Shown piece after piece: positions 10,195 to 18,860 of a DNA stretch of 64,000 nucleotides. The notes beneath the pieces were generated by a model. It had not been told where the DNA came from. It worked only from the letters and a program-made list of their open reading frames with translations, and made no database searches. Each line of letters opens with the position of its first letter. Positions within the stretch are counted from its first letter, which is position 1. The translations under genes were made by a program, and so were the position numbers. Source of the stretch: Candidatus Rifleibacteriota bacterium. Its GTDB lineage: Bacteria; Muiribacteriota; Ozemobacteria; Ozemobacterales; Ozemobacteraceae. The stretch lies in NCBI GenBank assembly GCA_015233565.1, contig JADFXM010000016.1:83356-147355 (forward strand), written 5' to 3'.

Positions 10195-10385
10195 AATACC
10201 AATCCCATAAAATACGTGTATCACCCCAGGAACATTGATTTGATCAAAATGAAGTTGGATCGGTATATTTTCCAAGAAAACACGGAACTTTCATGAAAAT
10301 AAGGAACCCTTACGCCCAACTCCTATTTGCACCGACCTGAAGCACGAAATAGGTCAGATGAACGAACTAATTGAAATTGGTATAA
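10195..10385 (+). repeat. MITE-like repeat A, copy 1
   Basis: This occupies much of the gene-free stretch 10078-10440. It begins TAATACCAATCCC and ends AATTGGTATAA, a short terminal inverted repeat. It is strongly similar to 57711-57931 in the same orientation; shared blocks include GAACAT-GATTTGATCAAA, CCAAGAAAACACG and GAAGCACGAAATAGGTC. Copy 2 has ~30 extra bases before the right-hand block. In one frame both copies could encode DLKHEIG-MNELIEIGI, so it may contain a coding remnant. The rest of 10078-10440 holds nothing recognisable. Confidence 0.75.
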
Positions 10386-10440
10386 AGTCCAGAATTCAGG
10401 AATAAAGGTGAAACTTTGTGATTAAGAGAGACTTTGAAAA

Positions 10441-11193
10441 TTGGAAACAATCTCTCTTCTGACGATTGCCCTAATCATGGGGTTTGTCGATAGCGCATTG
10501 GGGATGATGTATGGAACGGTCCTCAGTCCGCTTCTTATTTTATTGAATTATAGCAGTAAGGATGTGGTTCCTGCGGTTCTTATTTCACAGGCCATCGATT
10601 GTTTCATTTCTTCTTACAGACATCATCGTTTAAAAAACGCGGACTTCAGCTCTGGTACAACAGATCGCCACATTGCTGAAACTGTCATCTGGTTCGGTGT
10701 TTTCGCTTGCCTCGTTGGAGTGTACGTTTCCAATTTAATTTCTCCAATAGCGCTGAACACCTATATTGGACTATTGGTAACTGTTGTTGGAATAATGATC
10801 CTTCTGGGAAAATCCATGACTCTTACAAATTCGAAAATCTACGTCCTGGGTTTTGTCAGCGCCTTCAACAAAGCTTTGTCTGGCGGTGGGTTCGGCCCTC
10901 TTATCGCTGGTGGGCAGTTTCTTTTCGAAGGCCGCTGTCAAAAGGGTGCTATTGGCAGTGCAGATTTGGCTAAAGCTCCGATTTGTCTTTTCAGTTTTTT
11001 ACTTTGGGCGTTTTCCAAAGGGCTTCCTCCTGTGGCTTTATTTTTGCCGCTATCTGTTGGTGCGGCTATTGGAGCATATATTGGGCCAAAATATCTGAGC
11101 ATGACAAAATCCCGGGAAAAGCTAACAAAAATCGTAGGTTTTCTGGTTCTGTTAGAAGGAACAGCTGTTCTACACAAGGTTTTTGTGAAATAA
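10441..11193 (+). CDS. TSUP (TauE/SafE) family anion transporter
   Basis: 250 residues with about seven to eight hydrophobic segments. The N-terminal pattern (ALIMGFVDSALGMMYGTVLSPLLIL) and mid-protein GFVSAFNKALSGGGFGPLIAGG are the two related Gly/Pro-rich half-repeats typical of the TauE/SafE (TSUP) family, which moves sulfite, sulfonates, sulfate or other small organic anions across the inner membrane. The start is TTG 10441, behind a weak AGAGAG box. It lies upstream of cysD-cysNC on the same strand, about 220 bases away, so sulfate or another sulfur anion is the likely cargo; that part is inference from position. Confidence 0.85.
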   Translation: METISLLTIALIMGFVDSALGMMYGTVLSPLLILLNYSSKDVVPAVLISQAIDCFISSYRHHRLKNADFSSGTTDRHIAETVIWFGVFACLVGVYVSNLISPIALNTYIGLLVTVVGIMILLGKSMTLTNSKIYVLGFVSAFNKALSGGGFGPLIAGGQFLFEGRCQKGAIGSADLAKAPICLFSFLLWAFSKGLPPVALFLPLSVGAAIGAYIGPKYLSMTKSREKLTKIVGFLVLLEGTAVLHKVFVK

Positions 11194-11240
11194 AATAATT
11201 CCATTAATGGAGGAAACACCTCTGAAAAATTTGCTGGTAT

Positions 11241-11380
11241 AACGTTTCCAAAATACAGTTGCAGATTCAGTCAGTACATAAATTTCGATTTGATACAGGG
11301 TGGTTGCCATGTTTTCAGATTCTGGACTTATTGCACATTAGCCACTTTTGGAAACTTTTTCGCAATGTTATTTTGGAAAC
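11241..11380 (+). repeat. MITE-like repeat B, copy 1 (upstream of cysD)
   Basis: The left end AACGTTTCCAAAATAC and right end TGTTATTTTGGAAAC form a terminal inverted repeat. The ~140-base element aligns with 16297-16435 in the same orientation; both share TTAGCCACTTTTG and AATGTTATTTTGGAAA near the right end. It ends only 33 bases before the cysD start codon and may supply promoter or operator sequence. Confidence 0.75.
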
Positions 11381-11413
11381 TCACTACTATTTGGAGCCGG
11401 GGGGGGGCAAAAC

Positions 11414-12340
11414 ATGACATCATATAATCTCTCATATCTCAAAACCCTCGAATCAGAATCTATACACATCATGCGGGAGGTGGCAGCGGAATTCAAGAAC
11501 CCTGTCATGCTATATTCAGTTGGTAAAGATTCCAGTGTAATGGTGCGATTGGCTCAAAAAGCTTTTTTCCCTGGGAAATTTCCATTTCCGCTGATGCATA
11601 TTGACACCGGGTACAAATTTCCTGAGATGTACTCCTTTCGTGACGAATTTTGCCGCCAGATAGAAGCTAACCTGATTATCGAAAGGGACGAACATTCTAT
11701 TGCCGAGGGGTGTAATCCGCTTAAAGTGGGTGTTGATAAATGTTGCAGTTTTTTGAAGACAGGCGCTTTATTGGAAGCCATTAAGAAACATCGTTTCGAT
11801 GCTGCATTCGGTGGTGCCAGAAGAGAAGAAGAAAAGTCAAGAGCCAAAGAACGGGTATTTTCCCTTCGTGACGCATACGGACAATGGGATCCAAAGCGTC
11901 AGCGCCCCGAACTGTGGGATCTTTTCAACACTCGAATAAATGAAGACGAAACTATGCGCGTCTTCCCTTTAAGTAACTGGACAGAACAGGATATTTGGGA
12001 ATACATCAAACTGGAAAAAATTCCCATCGTTCCAATTTATTTTGCATGCGAAAGAGAAGTTATTGTTCGCAACGGAATACTCATCCCTCTTTCTTCTTGC
12101 TCTTCCGGGGAAAATAAAGCAAGTGTAGCAGATGCCACTGAAAAAAGAGAAAAACTGATGTGCCGCTTCCGCTCCCTGGGTTGCATTCCCTGTACTGGAG
12201 CCATCGCCTCATCGGCAGCAACTCTCGACGAGATAATAAAAGAAGTGCGAGCTGCGAGAAAATCCGAACGGGAAAATCGCGTAATCGATCTGACAAGTGA
12301 CAGTTCCATGGAGCAAAAAAAAAGAGAGGGGTATTTCTGA
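11414..12340 (+). CDS. cysD: Sulfate adenylyltransferase subunit 2 (CysD)
   Basis: 308 residues. CysD transfers AMP from ATP to sulfate, forming adenylyl sulfate (APS), together with the CysN GTPase. The N-terminal [22 protein letters not shown] and the PP-loop variant [18 protein letters not shown] are diagnostic, as are [31 protein letters not shown] and the C-terminal [14 protein letters not shown] chose ATG 11414 because it matches the family N-terminus and follows a run of nine Gs (11399-11407) that serves as Shine-Dalgarno sequence. A longer in-frame start at 11348 lies inside repeat B. The stop overlaps the cysNC start by one base (TGATG), indicating translational coupling. Confidence 0.95.
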   Translation: MTSYNLSYLKTLESESIHIMREVAAEFKNPVMLYSVGKDSSVMVRLAQKAFFPGKFPFPLMHIDTGYKFPEMYSFRDEFCRQIEANLIIERDEHSIAEGCNPLKVGVDKCCSFLKTGALLEAIKKHRFDAAFGGARREEEKSRAKERVFSLRDAYGQWDPKRQRPELWDLFNTRINEDETMRVFPLSNWTEQDIWEYIKLEKIPIVPIYFACEREVIVRNGILIPLSSCSSGENKASVADATEKREKLMCRFRSLGCIPCTGAIASSAATLDEIIKEVRAARKSERENRVIDLTSDSSMEQKKREGYF

Positions 12341-14319
12341 TGTTATACGGTGAGAAATCCCTTCTGCGCTTTTCCACTACTGGCAGTGTTGATGATGGCA
12401 AATCCACCCTCATTGGAAGGCTCCTTTACGAAACAAAGTCTATTTATGAGGATCAGTATGCCGGGGTTGAACGAGCTTCCCTCCGCAAAGGGCTGAAAGA
12501 TGTTGAATTGGCATATCTTCTCGACGGTCTGGCAGCAGAACGTGAACAAGGCATAACTATCGATGTGGCCTATCGCTATTTTGAAACTCCGAAGAGAAAA
12601 TTTATCATAGCTGACACTCCTGGCCATGTGCAGTACACCAGAAATATGATCACAGGAGTGTCAAGAAGTGATTGCGCGATTATTCTCATCGATGCCCGCA
12701 ACGGGGTCCAAATTCAATCAAAGCGGCACGGTTTAATACTCTCCCTTTTGCAAATTCCTCATCTGATGGTAGCTGTCAATAAAATGGATTTGGTTGATTA
12801 TTCTGAAACATCCTTTGCGAACATTGTTGCCGAATTTGAGAATTTTTCCCAAAAATTAGACATTCAAGACATAACGTATATTCCTGTTTCAGCGCTCAAA
12901 GGAGATAATATCGTTGAGAAGAGCCGAAAAATGCCATGGTATGACGGAAGCTCACTTCTTCATTGCCTCGAAAGTGCCCATGTTACAGGCAATCGGAATC
13001 TGGTTGATTTTCGTTTTCCAGTTCAGTATGTCATCAGGCCGCATCAGGATTTTAGGGGATTTGCCGGCAAAGTAATCTCCGGGACGATCGCTCCTGGAGA
13101 AGAAATTGTCGTTCTTCCATCACGGGATAGGGCACGGATTGAAACCATAGCAACCTTTGATGGCGAATTATCTGAGGCATTTGCCCAGCAGTCCGTGGCT
13201 CTGGAACTGGACAGAGAAATCGACGTGAGCCGGGGGGACATGATCGTCCGAAAGAAGAATATTCCCCAGGCTGACACGCACCTGGATGCCACAATCTGTT
13301 GGATGGACGAAGAGGCTTCTTCCAAGGCAACTTCTTTCATCCTGAAGCATACGACAAGAAATGTGCGGGCTTATATAAGAAAAATAATCTATAAAATAGA
13401 CGTTAACACACTTCACAGAGAGCAGGCAGATAGCTTTCTGCTGAACGAAATTGGAAGAGTTGAGATAGACACCGCCTCTCCCATCTTTTTCGACCCTTAT
13501 CGTTTAAATCACGCGACTGGCAGTTTTATACTCATTGATCCATTAACGAACAAAACTGTTGCAGCAGGAATGATCAGGAATACTTCTCGAGAGATAAATA
13601 ATGATACGGATGATTCCTCTTCCACAAATGGTTTAGTAACAGGATTTAATGAACCCGGAAAAGCTGTTGAGTCTTCTGACAGCAGAAAAGCTTCAAAAGT
13701 CCCTGTAACGCCTGTTTTAAAATCTTCCAATCTCATTTGGAGCGATTTGAATATTCCCCGTGAGGCCAGAGAAAAAAGAAACTCCCACCCAGCAGCAGTT
13801 CTTTGGTTTACAGGCTATTCCGGCGCTGGAAAATCGACAATAGCCAAGCTCCTGGAGAAAAAACTGTTTGATTCAGGGCACCAGACGATGCTTCTGGATG
13901 GTGACAACCTAAGGCATGGTTTGTGCAGAGACTTGGGCTTTTCCGAACAGGACAGAAATGAAAATATTCGCCGTGCAGGCGAAGTTGCACGACTGTTTTT
14001 TGAAGCTGGCCATGTTGTGCTGTGTTCATTCATCTCTCCCTTTGTCAAAGACCGTAAGCTTGTAAGATCACTCTTTCCCGAAACCAGCTTCTTTGAAATT
14101 CACGTGAAGTGTTCTTTGGAGACCTGCATAAAACGCGATCCCAATGGTCTCTACAAAAAAGCCCTGACTGGGCAAATTTCCGAATTTACAGGAGTAAGCT
14201 CACCTTACGAACCCCCTCCCAATCCGGAAATAGTTGTAAAAACTGATGTTCAAAGTCCGGAACAAATCATAGAAGCCCTCTGGAGCTTGCTTAGCTCATC
14301 TAAATCTATTCGAACCTAA
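12340..14319 (+). CDS. cysNC: Bifunctional sulfate adenylyltransferase subunit 1 / APS kinase (CysN-CysC, NodQ-type)
   Basis: 659 residues. Residues 1-425 are a CysN-type translational GTPase: P-loop TGSVDDGKST, DTPGHVQYTRNM and NKMDLVD, followed by the beta-barrel domains. A poorly conserved linker (about 425-480) leads to the APS kinase domain (about 482-655), with P-loop FTGYSGAGKSTIA, LDGDNLRHGLCRDLGF, RRAGEVARLFFEAG and DPNGLYKKA. CysN drives APS formation by GTP hydrolysis and CysC phosphorylates APS to PAPS. No PAPS reductase (cysH) is near, so PAPS here may serve sulfation; the sulfotransferase at 20607-21464 is the obvious user in this window. Confidence 0.96.
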   Translation: MLYGEKSLLRFSTTGSVDDGKSTLIGRLLYETKSIYEDQYAGVERASLRKGLKDVELAYLLDGLAAEREQGITIDVAYRYFETPKRKFIIADTPGHVQYTRNMITGVSRSDCAIILIDARNGVQIQSKRHGLILSLLQIPHLMVAVNKMDLVDYSETSFANIVAEFENFSQKLDIQDITYIPVSALKGDNIVEKSRKMPWYDGSSLLHCLESAHVTGNRNLVDFRFPVQYVIRPHQDFRGFAGKVISGTIAPGEEIVVLPSRDRARIETIATFDGELSEAFAQQSVALELDREIDVSRGDMIVRKKNIPQADTHLDATICWMDEEASSKATSFILKHTTRNVRAYIRKIIYKIDVNTLHREQADSFLLNEIGRVEIDTASPIFFDPYRLNHATGSFILIDPLTNKTVAAGMIRNTSREINNDTDDSSSTNGLVTGFNEPGKAVESSDSRKASKVPVTPVLKSSNLIWSDLNIPREAREKRNSHPAAVLWFTGYSGAGKSTIAKLLEKKLFDSGHQTMLLDGDNLRHGLCRDLGFSEQDRNENIRRAGEVARLFFEAGHVVLCSFISPFVKDRKLVRSLFPETSFFEIHVKCSLETCIKRDPNGLYKKALTGQISEFTGVSSPYEPPPNPEIVVKTDVQSPEQIIEALWSLLSSSKSIRT

Positions 14320-14688
14320 TTTGTTAATATTGCTCAAATCCATTGAGAAGGTGTGAAATAATTTAAAAATGGGAAGTGAAAACAATCACAAACGTTTTCT
14401 GATAGCATTCTCGTGGATTGTACTTTCGTGGGTCGGTAAATTATTCACAGCTTCTGGCATAGCCAGTGGTGGGGTATAGGGGGAGGAAGGCCCCAAGTAG
14501 ATCACGAACCAACAGTAATGATGAGTGTTTCTGAACAAGATTACGTAAGGTGGTAGAATTTTTAATGCCATTAAGCATTGGCTAACACTCCATTCCTGGA
14601 AGAACGCGAAGGACATTGTCCCTAGAGTTCTTCCTCAAAAGCCACCGACCAGGTTGGTGGTAGTTTACTTGAATGAAGGAAAAATCTC
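14320..14688. other. Gene-free region with a possible IS200/IS605-like end
   Basis: No intact gene. The hairpin GCCACCGACCAGGTTGGTGG (14641-14660) followed by TAGTTTAC resembles right ends of IS200/IS605-family elements, where a foldback precedes a short TAGTTCAC-like sequence. The preceding 200 bases contain stops in all frames I checked, so any tnpB would be lost. Weak evidence. The last part carries the AAGGA ribosome-binding site of the gene at 14689. Confidence 0.3.
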
Positions 14689-15933
14689 ATGCAGATCCCC
14701 CAGCAGATCCAACTTCTTCTGAAATTGATCAGGTCTGACTTAAACTCTGATTCTGAGAAAATATCAAAAATTAAATCTCACGATTGGGAAGCAATCGCAA
14801 CCCTCTCGAGTACACTTGATATAAGCTCTTATCTTTTTCATAGCTTAAAAGCTAACAATCTCCTTGGGTTTCTCCCGGAAAACACAAGGGAAAGACTGTA
14901 TTTCAGTTACCGTAGAACAACTATAGCCAATCTGATGCGCTATCTTGAGATTAAGCGTCTGGCCCAAGCTTTGGGAAAGGAAGGAATTTCAATAATACTT
15001 TTAAAGGGAAGTCACCTTGCAAAGTGGGTTTACAATAACATTGCCATCCGGGAGATGTTAGACCTGGACATTCTTGTTCCTGCCCAAAAAGCCACTAAAG
15101 CATTTGAAGTTGCAAGAAGCCTTGGTTATGAAATTATTCAAGAGGAGGGTGGCCATCTTCCGGTTTTGAAAAGCATTTCAACGAAAATGATTTTGGAAAT
15201 TCACCATTCTTTGAATGGGATTTACGATATGAAATTTTTTAATGAGGATGAATTGTGGAATCATAGAATTCTACTGGATTCTGAATTCGAAAATGTCTAT
15301 GGTTTGGAGCTTGAAAATTTGTTGATCCATCTTTGCATCCATTTGGCATATCATCATTTCATGTTTGGACATGGATTGAGGCCATTTTGCGATATTTTGC
15401 AGATTACCAATAATCCAAAAAATTCTTTTTCCTGGGCAAAATTCCAAAAGCGGGTCATCGAAATGGGTTGTGAGCCGGGGGTAGCGCTTTGCTTGAAATT
15501 GGGAAAAGATCTTTTAGGTGTAAAAATTCCTGAAGAAGTTGAACAGGCGCTTGGAATGCCAAACATCCCAGAGGTGATTTATACCAACTCACTCAAACAT
15601 GTTTTAAAACTGGAAAAGAACTTATTAAGCTGTTTCCCAGCCTTGATTCTTCTATTTCTTGGACACGATTCATTTGAAGGTCGACTGAAAATTATTAAGA
15701 GAAGATTTTTCTCAAAAAAATACATTTCACCTTCTAATTCTCCTCAAAATTTGGGCAAAAAAAATTATTGGGAATTTCTAAGAAATCGATTGGAAACTTT
15801 TTTTACCACAATTTGGGACCTTTTGGGAAACGCTGGTGAAACGCGAAAATTTGCCAGGCATTTGATCTCTCTTGTTAGATTTCTTCATCGCGGATGGTCG
15901 AAAAAGAAAAAAACAACTTTGCAGGTAAATTAA
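14689..15933 (+). CDS. Uncharacterised nucleotidyltransferase family protein (PF14907-type), copy 1
   Basis: 414 residues. The motif GISIILLKGSHLAKWVYNN followed by IREMLDLDILVP fits the family of 'uncharacterised nucleotidyltransferases', in which the Asp-x-Asp (DLD) lies in the polymerase-beta-like active site. Members recur in RiPP and lasso-peptide loci of other bacteria, with unproven function. It is a clear paralog of the gene at 22937-24211: similar start (QIQLLL), conserved LEIHHSLNG and ENVYGLELE-LLIHLCIHL. The C-terminal ~100 residues are basic. It precedes the lasso precursor by about 620 bases and may be transcribed separately. Confidence 0.8.
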   Translation: MQIPQQIQLLLKLIRSDLNSDSEKISKIKSHDWEAIATLSSTLDISSYLFHSLKANNLLGFLPENTRERLYFSYRRTTIANLMRYLEIKRLAQALGKEGISIILLKGSHLAKWVYNNIAIREMLDLDILVPAQKATKAFEVARSLGYEIIQEEGGHLPVLKSISTKMILEIHHSLNGIYDMKFFNEDELWNHRILLDSEFENVYGLELENLLIHLCIHLAYHHFMFGHGLRPFCDILQITNNPKNSFSWAKFQKRVIEMGCEPGVALCLKLGKDLLGVKIPEEVEQALGMPNIPEVIYTNSLKHVLKLEKNLLSCFPALILLFLGHDSFEGRLKIIKRRFFSKKYISPSNSPQNLGKKNYWEFLRNRLETFFTTIWDLLGNAGETRKFARHLISLVRFLHRGWSKKKKTTLQVN

Positions 15934-16552
15934 AACCATTCCAAAGCAGAGAATGCTATATTTCTCCCCGAAAAAAATCTCAGACTCTTGTAAAAAAACT
16001 ATGGTCTTTCAAAACTTTAATCTTTATTGCTGGATTTTGAAGCTGACAGTTGTTTTTTACATGAAATTTTGATACAATTTTTCCGAATAAAAATTTCTTT
16101 TTTTTGAATTTTCACCTAATTGGTTTGTTTTAATGCCATAGCATTTTCAAATAAAAATTGCGAAAGGGAAATTCATGTAGGTTCGCCAATTTTTAACTAC
16201 TTTTGGGGGTGTGTTTTTGGTTTATTTTGTCGGGTGATGCATCTTCAATATTGAATCCTGGAAACAAGTTCTGAATTAGTAGAACATTTCTAGCATAATG
16301 TTTCCTAAATACCGTTGCATTATCAGCCAGCACATGATTTTTGATTAGGAACGGGACGGTTGTCATTTTTCTGATTTTGGATTTGTTGTACCTTAGCCAC
16401 TTTTGATGGTTTTATTCCAATGTTATTTTGGAAATGCTCTAGTGAAGTGTTGTAGCTTTTTGTATATGTAGGGGTAAAAGGTTTTTGTAATGAAATAGCG
16501 GGAATGCTGAGTAATAAATGTATTAATTCAAAGAAAAAAAGAGAGCACAAAA
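15934..16552. other. Leader region of the lasso cluster
   Basis: No gene. AT-rich, with repeat B copy 2 at 16297-16435. The remaining ~115 bases before the precursor ATG must hold the promoter or leader; I could not identify a confident -35/-10 pair. GAGAG eight to nine bases before ATG 16553 is the ribosome-binding site. Confidence 0.5.
16297..16435 (+). repeat. MITE-like repeat B, copy 2 (upstream of lasso precursor)
   Basis: Aligned to 11241-11380, same orientation and nearly the same length (139 against 140). The left end is AATGTTTCCTAAATACC, the right end TGTTATTTTGGAAATGC. Similarity continues a few bases outward on the left (CTAGCAT against CTGGTAT). Confidence 0.72.
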
Positions 16553-16723
16553 ATGGAAAATGCGGAAATTGAGGTTGATAAAGTTTTGACAGAAAAAGTT
16601 AGCTTACCATCTGGTGAACGTAATGTCTGGCATCGGCCAATAGTTACGCGACTTGAGATGACTAAAACAATGTTTGGTAGCGGGTCGGTTACCGATGGTG
16701 GAGTGGGATTCACTCCCATTTAA
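16553..16723 (+). CDS. Lasso peptide precursor (A protein)
   Basis: 56 residues, just upstream of a lasso-type cyclase. The leader has the motif WHRPIVTRL (aromatic-x-x-Pro and hydrophobic spacing, as recognised by PqqD-like B1 proteins), then EMTKTM. With Thr at position -2 and Met at -1, as in paeninodin-type precursors, the core would be FGSGSVTDGGVGFTPI: 16 residues with Asp8 as ring-closing acid (eight-residue macrolactam). If the core instead starts at Gly the acid is Asp7. The GSGS-TDGG composition and short tail fit lasso cores. The last residue is Ile, not the C-terminal Ser phosphorylated in paeninodin. GAGAG precedes ATG 16553. Assignment rests on context and motif. Confidence 0.78.
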   Translation: MENAEIEVDKVLTEKVSLPSGERNVWHRPIVTRLEMTKTMFGSGSVTDGGVGFTPI

Positions 16724-16793
16724 GTTTTGTTTGTAAGTAAGGGTTGGCCAAGAAACGAAAAATGGAAAATGCGCAAATTGAGGCTGAAAAAAT

Positions 16794-16934
16794 GTGGCAG
16801 AAAAAATTTGCTTAGCATCCGATGAATGCGATACTTGGCATTCTCTGATGATTTCTCGACTGAAAATGACCAGAGCTATTTCCTGTGGTGGTTCCTTTTT
16901 CGATGGCCATTTCAGCACTCCAACATTTGCGTGA
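16794..16934 (+). CDS. Second lasso precursor-like ORF (frameshifted duplicate, possible GTG restart)
   Basis: The stretch 16762-16934 is a diverged tandem copy of the precursor gene. Its ATG at 16762 encodes MENAQIEAEK but hits a stop after 17 codons because one base is missing relative to copy 1. After the lost base the matching frame is open: a GTG at 16794, with GAGG ten bases upstream, gives 46 residues including TWHSLMISRLKMTRAI and SCGGSFFDGHFSTPTFA. Asp aligns exactly with Asp8 of copy 1, but the leader Pro and penultimate Thr are lost. Its TGA overlaps the cyclase GTG start (GTGA, 16931-16934), so translating it could couple to the cyclase. It is either a second precursor or a decaying pseudogene. 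Confidence 0.5.
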   Translation: MAEKICLASDECDTWHSLMISRLKMTRAISCGGSFFDGHFSTPTFA

Positions 16935-18835
16935 GCGGAATTTATGGGATTTTTAAACGGGACGGTAGTCCGGTCGAACCGTTGACATTTGAAACCATGC
17001 GGAGGGCTATGGCAGAATGGGGGCCAGATGGTGGTGATAGCTGGCTGGATGGTTGTCTTGGACTTGGACAGGCACGTATGTTTAGCACTCCAGAGGCTCA
17101 TTATGAACGGTTTCCATGTGTTGATCCATCAAGTGGACTGCTCTTTGCTTCTGCTGCTCGATTGGACAACAGGGATGAACTACTAGTCGAATGCGGGTTA
17201 TCTCAAAGTGATGCCTTGACGATTGGTGATGGCGAATTACTTCGACAGACTTATCTTCGCTGGGGCGAAGATTGTGTAAAGTGGATATATGGCGATTGGT
17301 CGTTTGCCGCATACCATCCGAGTGAACGCAAACTATTTCTTGCCCGGGACCACTTCGGAAATACCTCAATCTATTACTACACCGACTTTCGTACTTTTGT
17401 TTTTGCTTCATCACGGAAGGCCATTCTGGCCCTAAATCTTGCTCCCAAAGAGATGGATGAACTTTTTTTGGCGCAGGTGCTGATGGCATGGCCTGCTTAT
17501 CATGGTGAACAAACAGTTCATAAGTCAATTAAACGATTACCTCCTGCCCATTGTCTGACTGTAACTCCGGAAAGGCTCGATAACTGCTGCTTCTGGCGAA
17601 TGGAGGAGACTTCGGAGTTGCGTCTTCCTCGCCATAGTGATTATGTTGAAGCTTTTAAAGGAGTTTTTGAAAAAGCAGTTAAAGCACGCTTTCGGACCTC
17701 AGAAAAAAGTAAAGAGCGGCAGATTGCCGTGACATTAAGTGGTGGTTTGGATTCTGGCCTGGTTGCTGCAGTTGCGGCTCGTTTATTGCACTCTGAAGGG
17801 AAAAGGTTAAAAGCCTTTACATCTGCTCCCTTGTTTGATGGCAATGTCTATGTGGGGCCCCAGAGATTCGCTGATGAATTGCCTTTCGCAAGGGCTACCG
17901 CATTGCAAGCTGGAAATATTGATCTGTACCCTTTTAATTCGGAAAGCATAAGCCCCATTCAATCTATTCGTAAGAAACTTGAAATTGAGAATGAGCCATC
18001 CCATGGTGCCGGCAATTCGTTTTGGATACAAGCTCTGATGGAGAATGTGCGTGACAGCGGGTGTTCTATTCTTCTCACAGGACAAAATGGTAATGCAGGC
18101 ATTTCCTGGACAGGAGATGTTTTCTCTCAGTCCCTGGCTTATCAACTTCGCTATTTTGGCGGAAAACGTTGGTTGAAAGAGGCTGTAAAACGTTGCGCAC
18201 CATCTGCTTTTCTACGTGTGTATCGTAAGATGTTTATGGCGAAGAATGAAAGTTGGCAATTTTCTGCTATTCATCCCGATTTCGCGAGGCGCCTGAATCT
18301 TCTGGAACAGATGCTAGAGTCTTCGAATTCAAGCTTTGCGAAGAAGGGTACATCTTTGGAACAGCGATTTTCCATTCTTATGCCAGGTTGTTCCAATGGT
18401 GGTGCTATGTGGGCCGAAAGCGCCATGGCTTATGGCCTGGAAGTGCGTGATCCGACTGCGGATGTTCGTGTATTGGCCTTTACGCTGTCTGTTCCTGATC
18501 ACGTTTTTATTGATCCGAGGACAGGTTTGCACCGTTGGCTAATTCGCGAAGCCATGAAAGGTTATGTTCCGGATGAAGTTCGATTAAATAGAAAACGTGG
18601 GCGGCAGGCGGCAGATCTTATCCCGCGTCTGCGTAGGTTTGCGTCTGATGTGGAAGCCGCGCTGGATGAATTGTCGCAGGGACCTTCTGCTGCTTATGTG
18701 GATGTAAATTATATGGGTCAAGTATGGCAGATGGTACAAACTCAGGATACACCGGATGCTTTCCATAAATCTCTCACAGTCCTGATGCGGGGAATCCTGG
18801 CTGGGTTATTCGTCAATGGAATTGCAAAATCATGA
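16931..18835 (+). CDS. Lasso cyclase: asparagine-synthetase-like protein (C protein)
   Basis: 634 residues. The N-terminal domain starts MSGIYGIFKRDG like asparagine synthetase B but has Ser instead of the catalytic Cys2, so it should lack glutaminase activity, as in lasso C proteins. It retains SFAAYHPSERKLFLARDHFG. The C-terminal synthetase domain has the pyrophosphate loop TLSGGLDSGLVAA (about residues 270-282) and EVRDPTADVRVLAF. In lasso biosynthesis it adenylates the core Asp/Glu and closes the macrolactam on the N-terminal amine. GTG 16931 is chosen because it restores the canonical N-terminus and overlaps the upstream peptide stop by four bases; ATG 16826 would add 35 unrelated residues. 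Base composition is less AT-rich than the flanks. Confidence 0.88.
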   Translation: MSGIYGIFKRDGSPVEPLTFETMRRAMAEWGPDGGDSWLDGCLGLGQARMFSTPEAHYERFPCVDPSSGLLFASAARLDNRDELLVECGLSQSDALTIGDGELLRQTYLRWGEDCVKWIYGDWSFAAYHPSERKLFLARDHFGNTSIYYYTDFRTFVFASSRKAILALNLAPKEMDELFLAQVLMAWPAYHGEQTVHKSIKRLPPAHCLTVTPERLDNCCFWRMEETSELRLPRHSDYVEAFKGVFEKAVKARFRTSEKSKERQIAVTLSGGLDSGLVAAVAARLLHSEGKRLKAFTSAPLFDGNVYVGPQRFADELPFARATALQAGNIDLYPFNSESISPIQSIRKKLEIENEPSHGAGNSFWIQALMENVRDSGCSILLTGQNGNAGISWTGDVFSQSLAYQLRYFGGKRWLKEAVKRCAPSAFLRVYRKMFMAKNESWQFSAIHPDFARRLNLLEQMLESSNSSFAKKGTSLEQRFSILMPGCSNGGAMWAESAMAYGLEVRDPTADVRVLAFTLSVPDHVFIDPRTGLHRWLIREAMKGYVPDEVRLNRKRGRQAADLIPRLRRFASDVEAALDELSQGPSAAYVDVNYMGQVWQMVQTQDTPDAFHKSLTVLMRGILAGLFVNGIAKS

Positions 18836-18860
18836 ACATTTTTTATTAGGTCGTTAAAAA

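Noticed and set aside
10156..10296. 46-codon ORF running into repeat A copy 1
   Set aside because: No ribosome-binding site, and the second repeat copy has an early stop in the same frame.
11348..11413. Longer cysD start
   Set aside because: Codes for non-homologous residues and lies in repeat B; the G-run/ATG 11414 start fits the family.
14390..14672. Decayed IS200/IS605 tnpB with guide RNA end
   Set aside because: Only a hairpin and TAGTTTAC-like tail are suggestive; no recognisable TnpB residues remain, so listed only as a weak possibility.
16826..16930. Upstream ATG extension of the lasso cyclase
   Set aside because: Adds 35 residues that are the wrong-frame reading of the second precursor copy; the canonical MSGIYG start is at GTG 16931.
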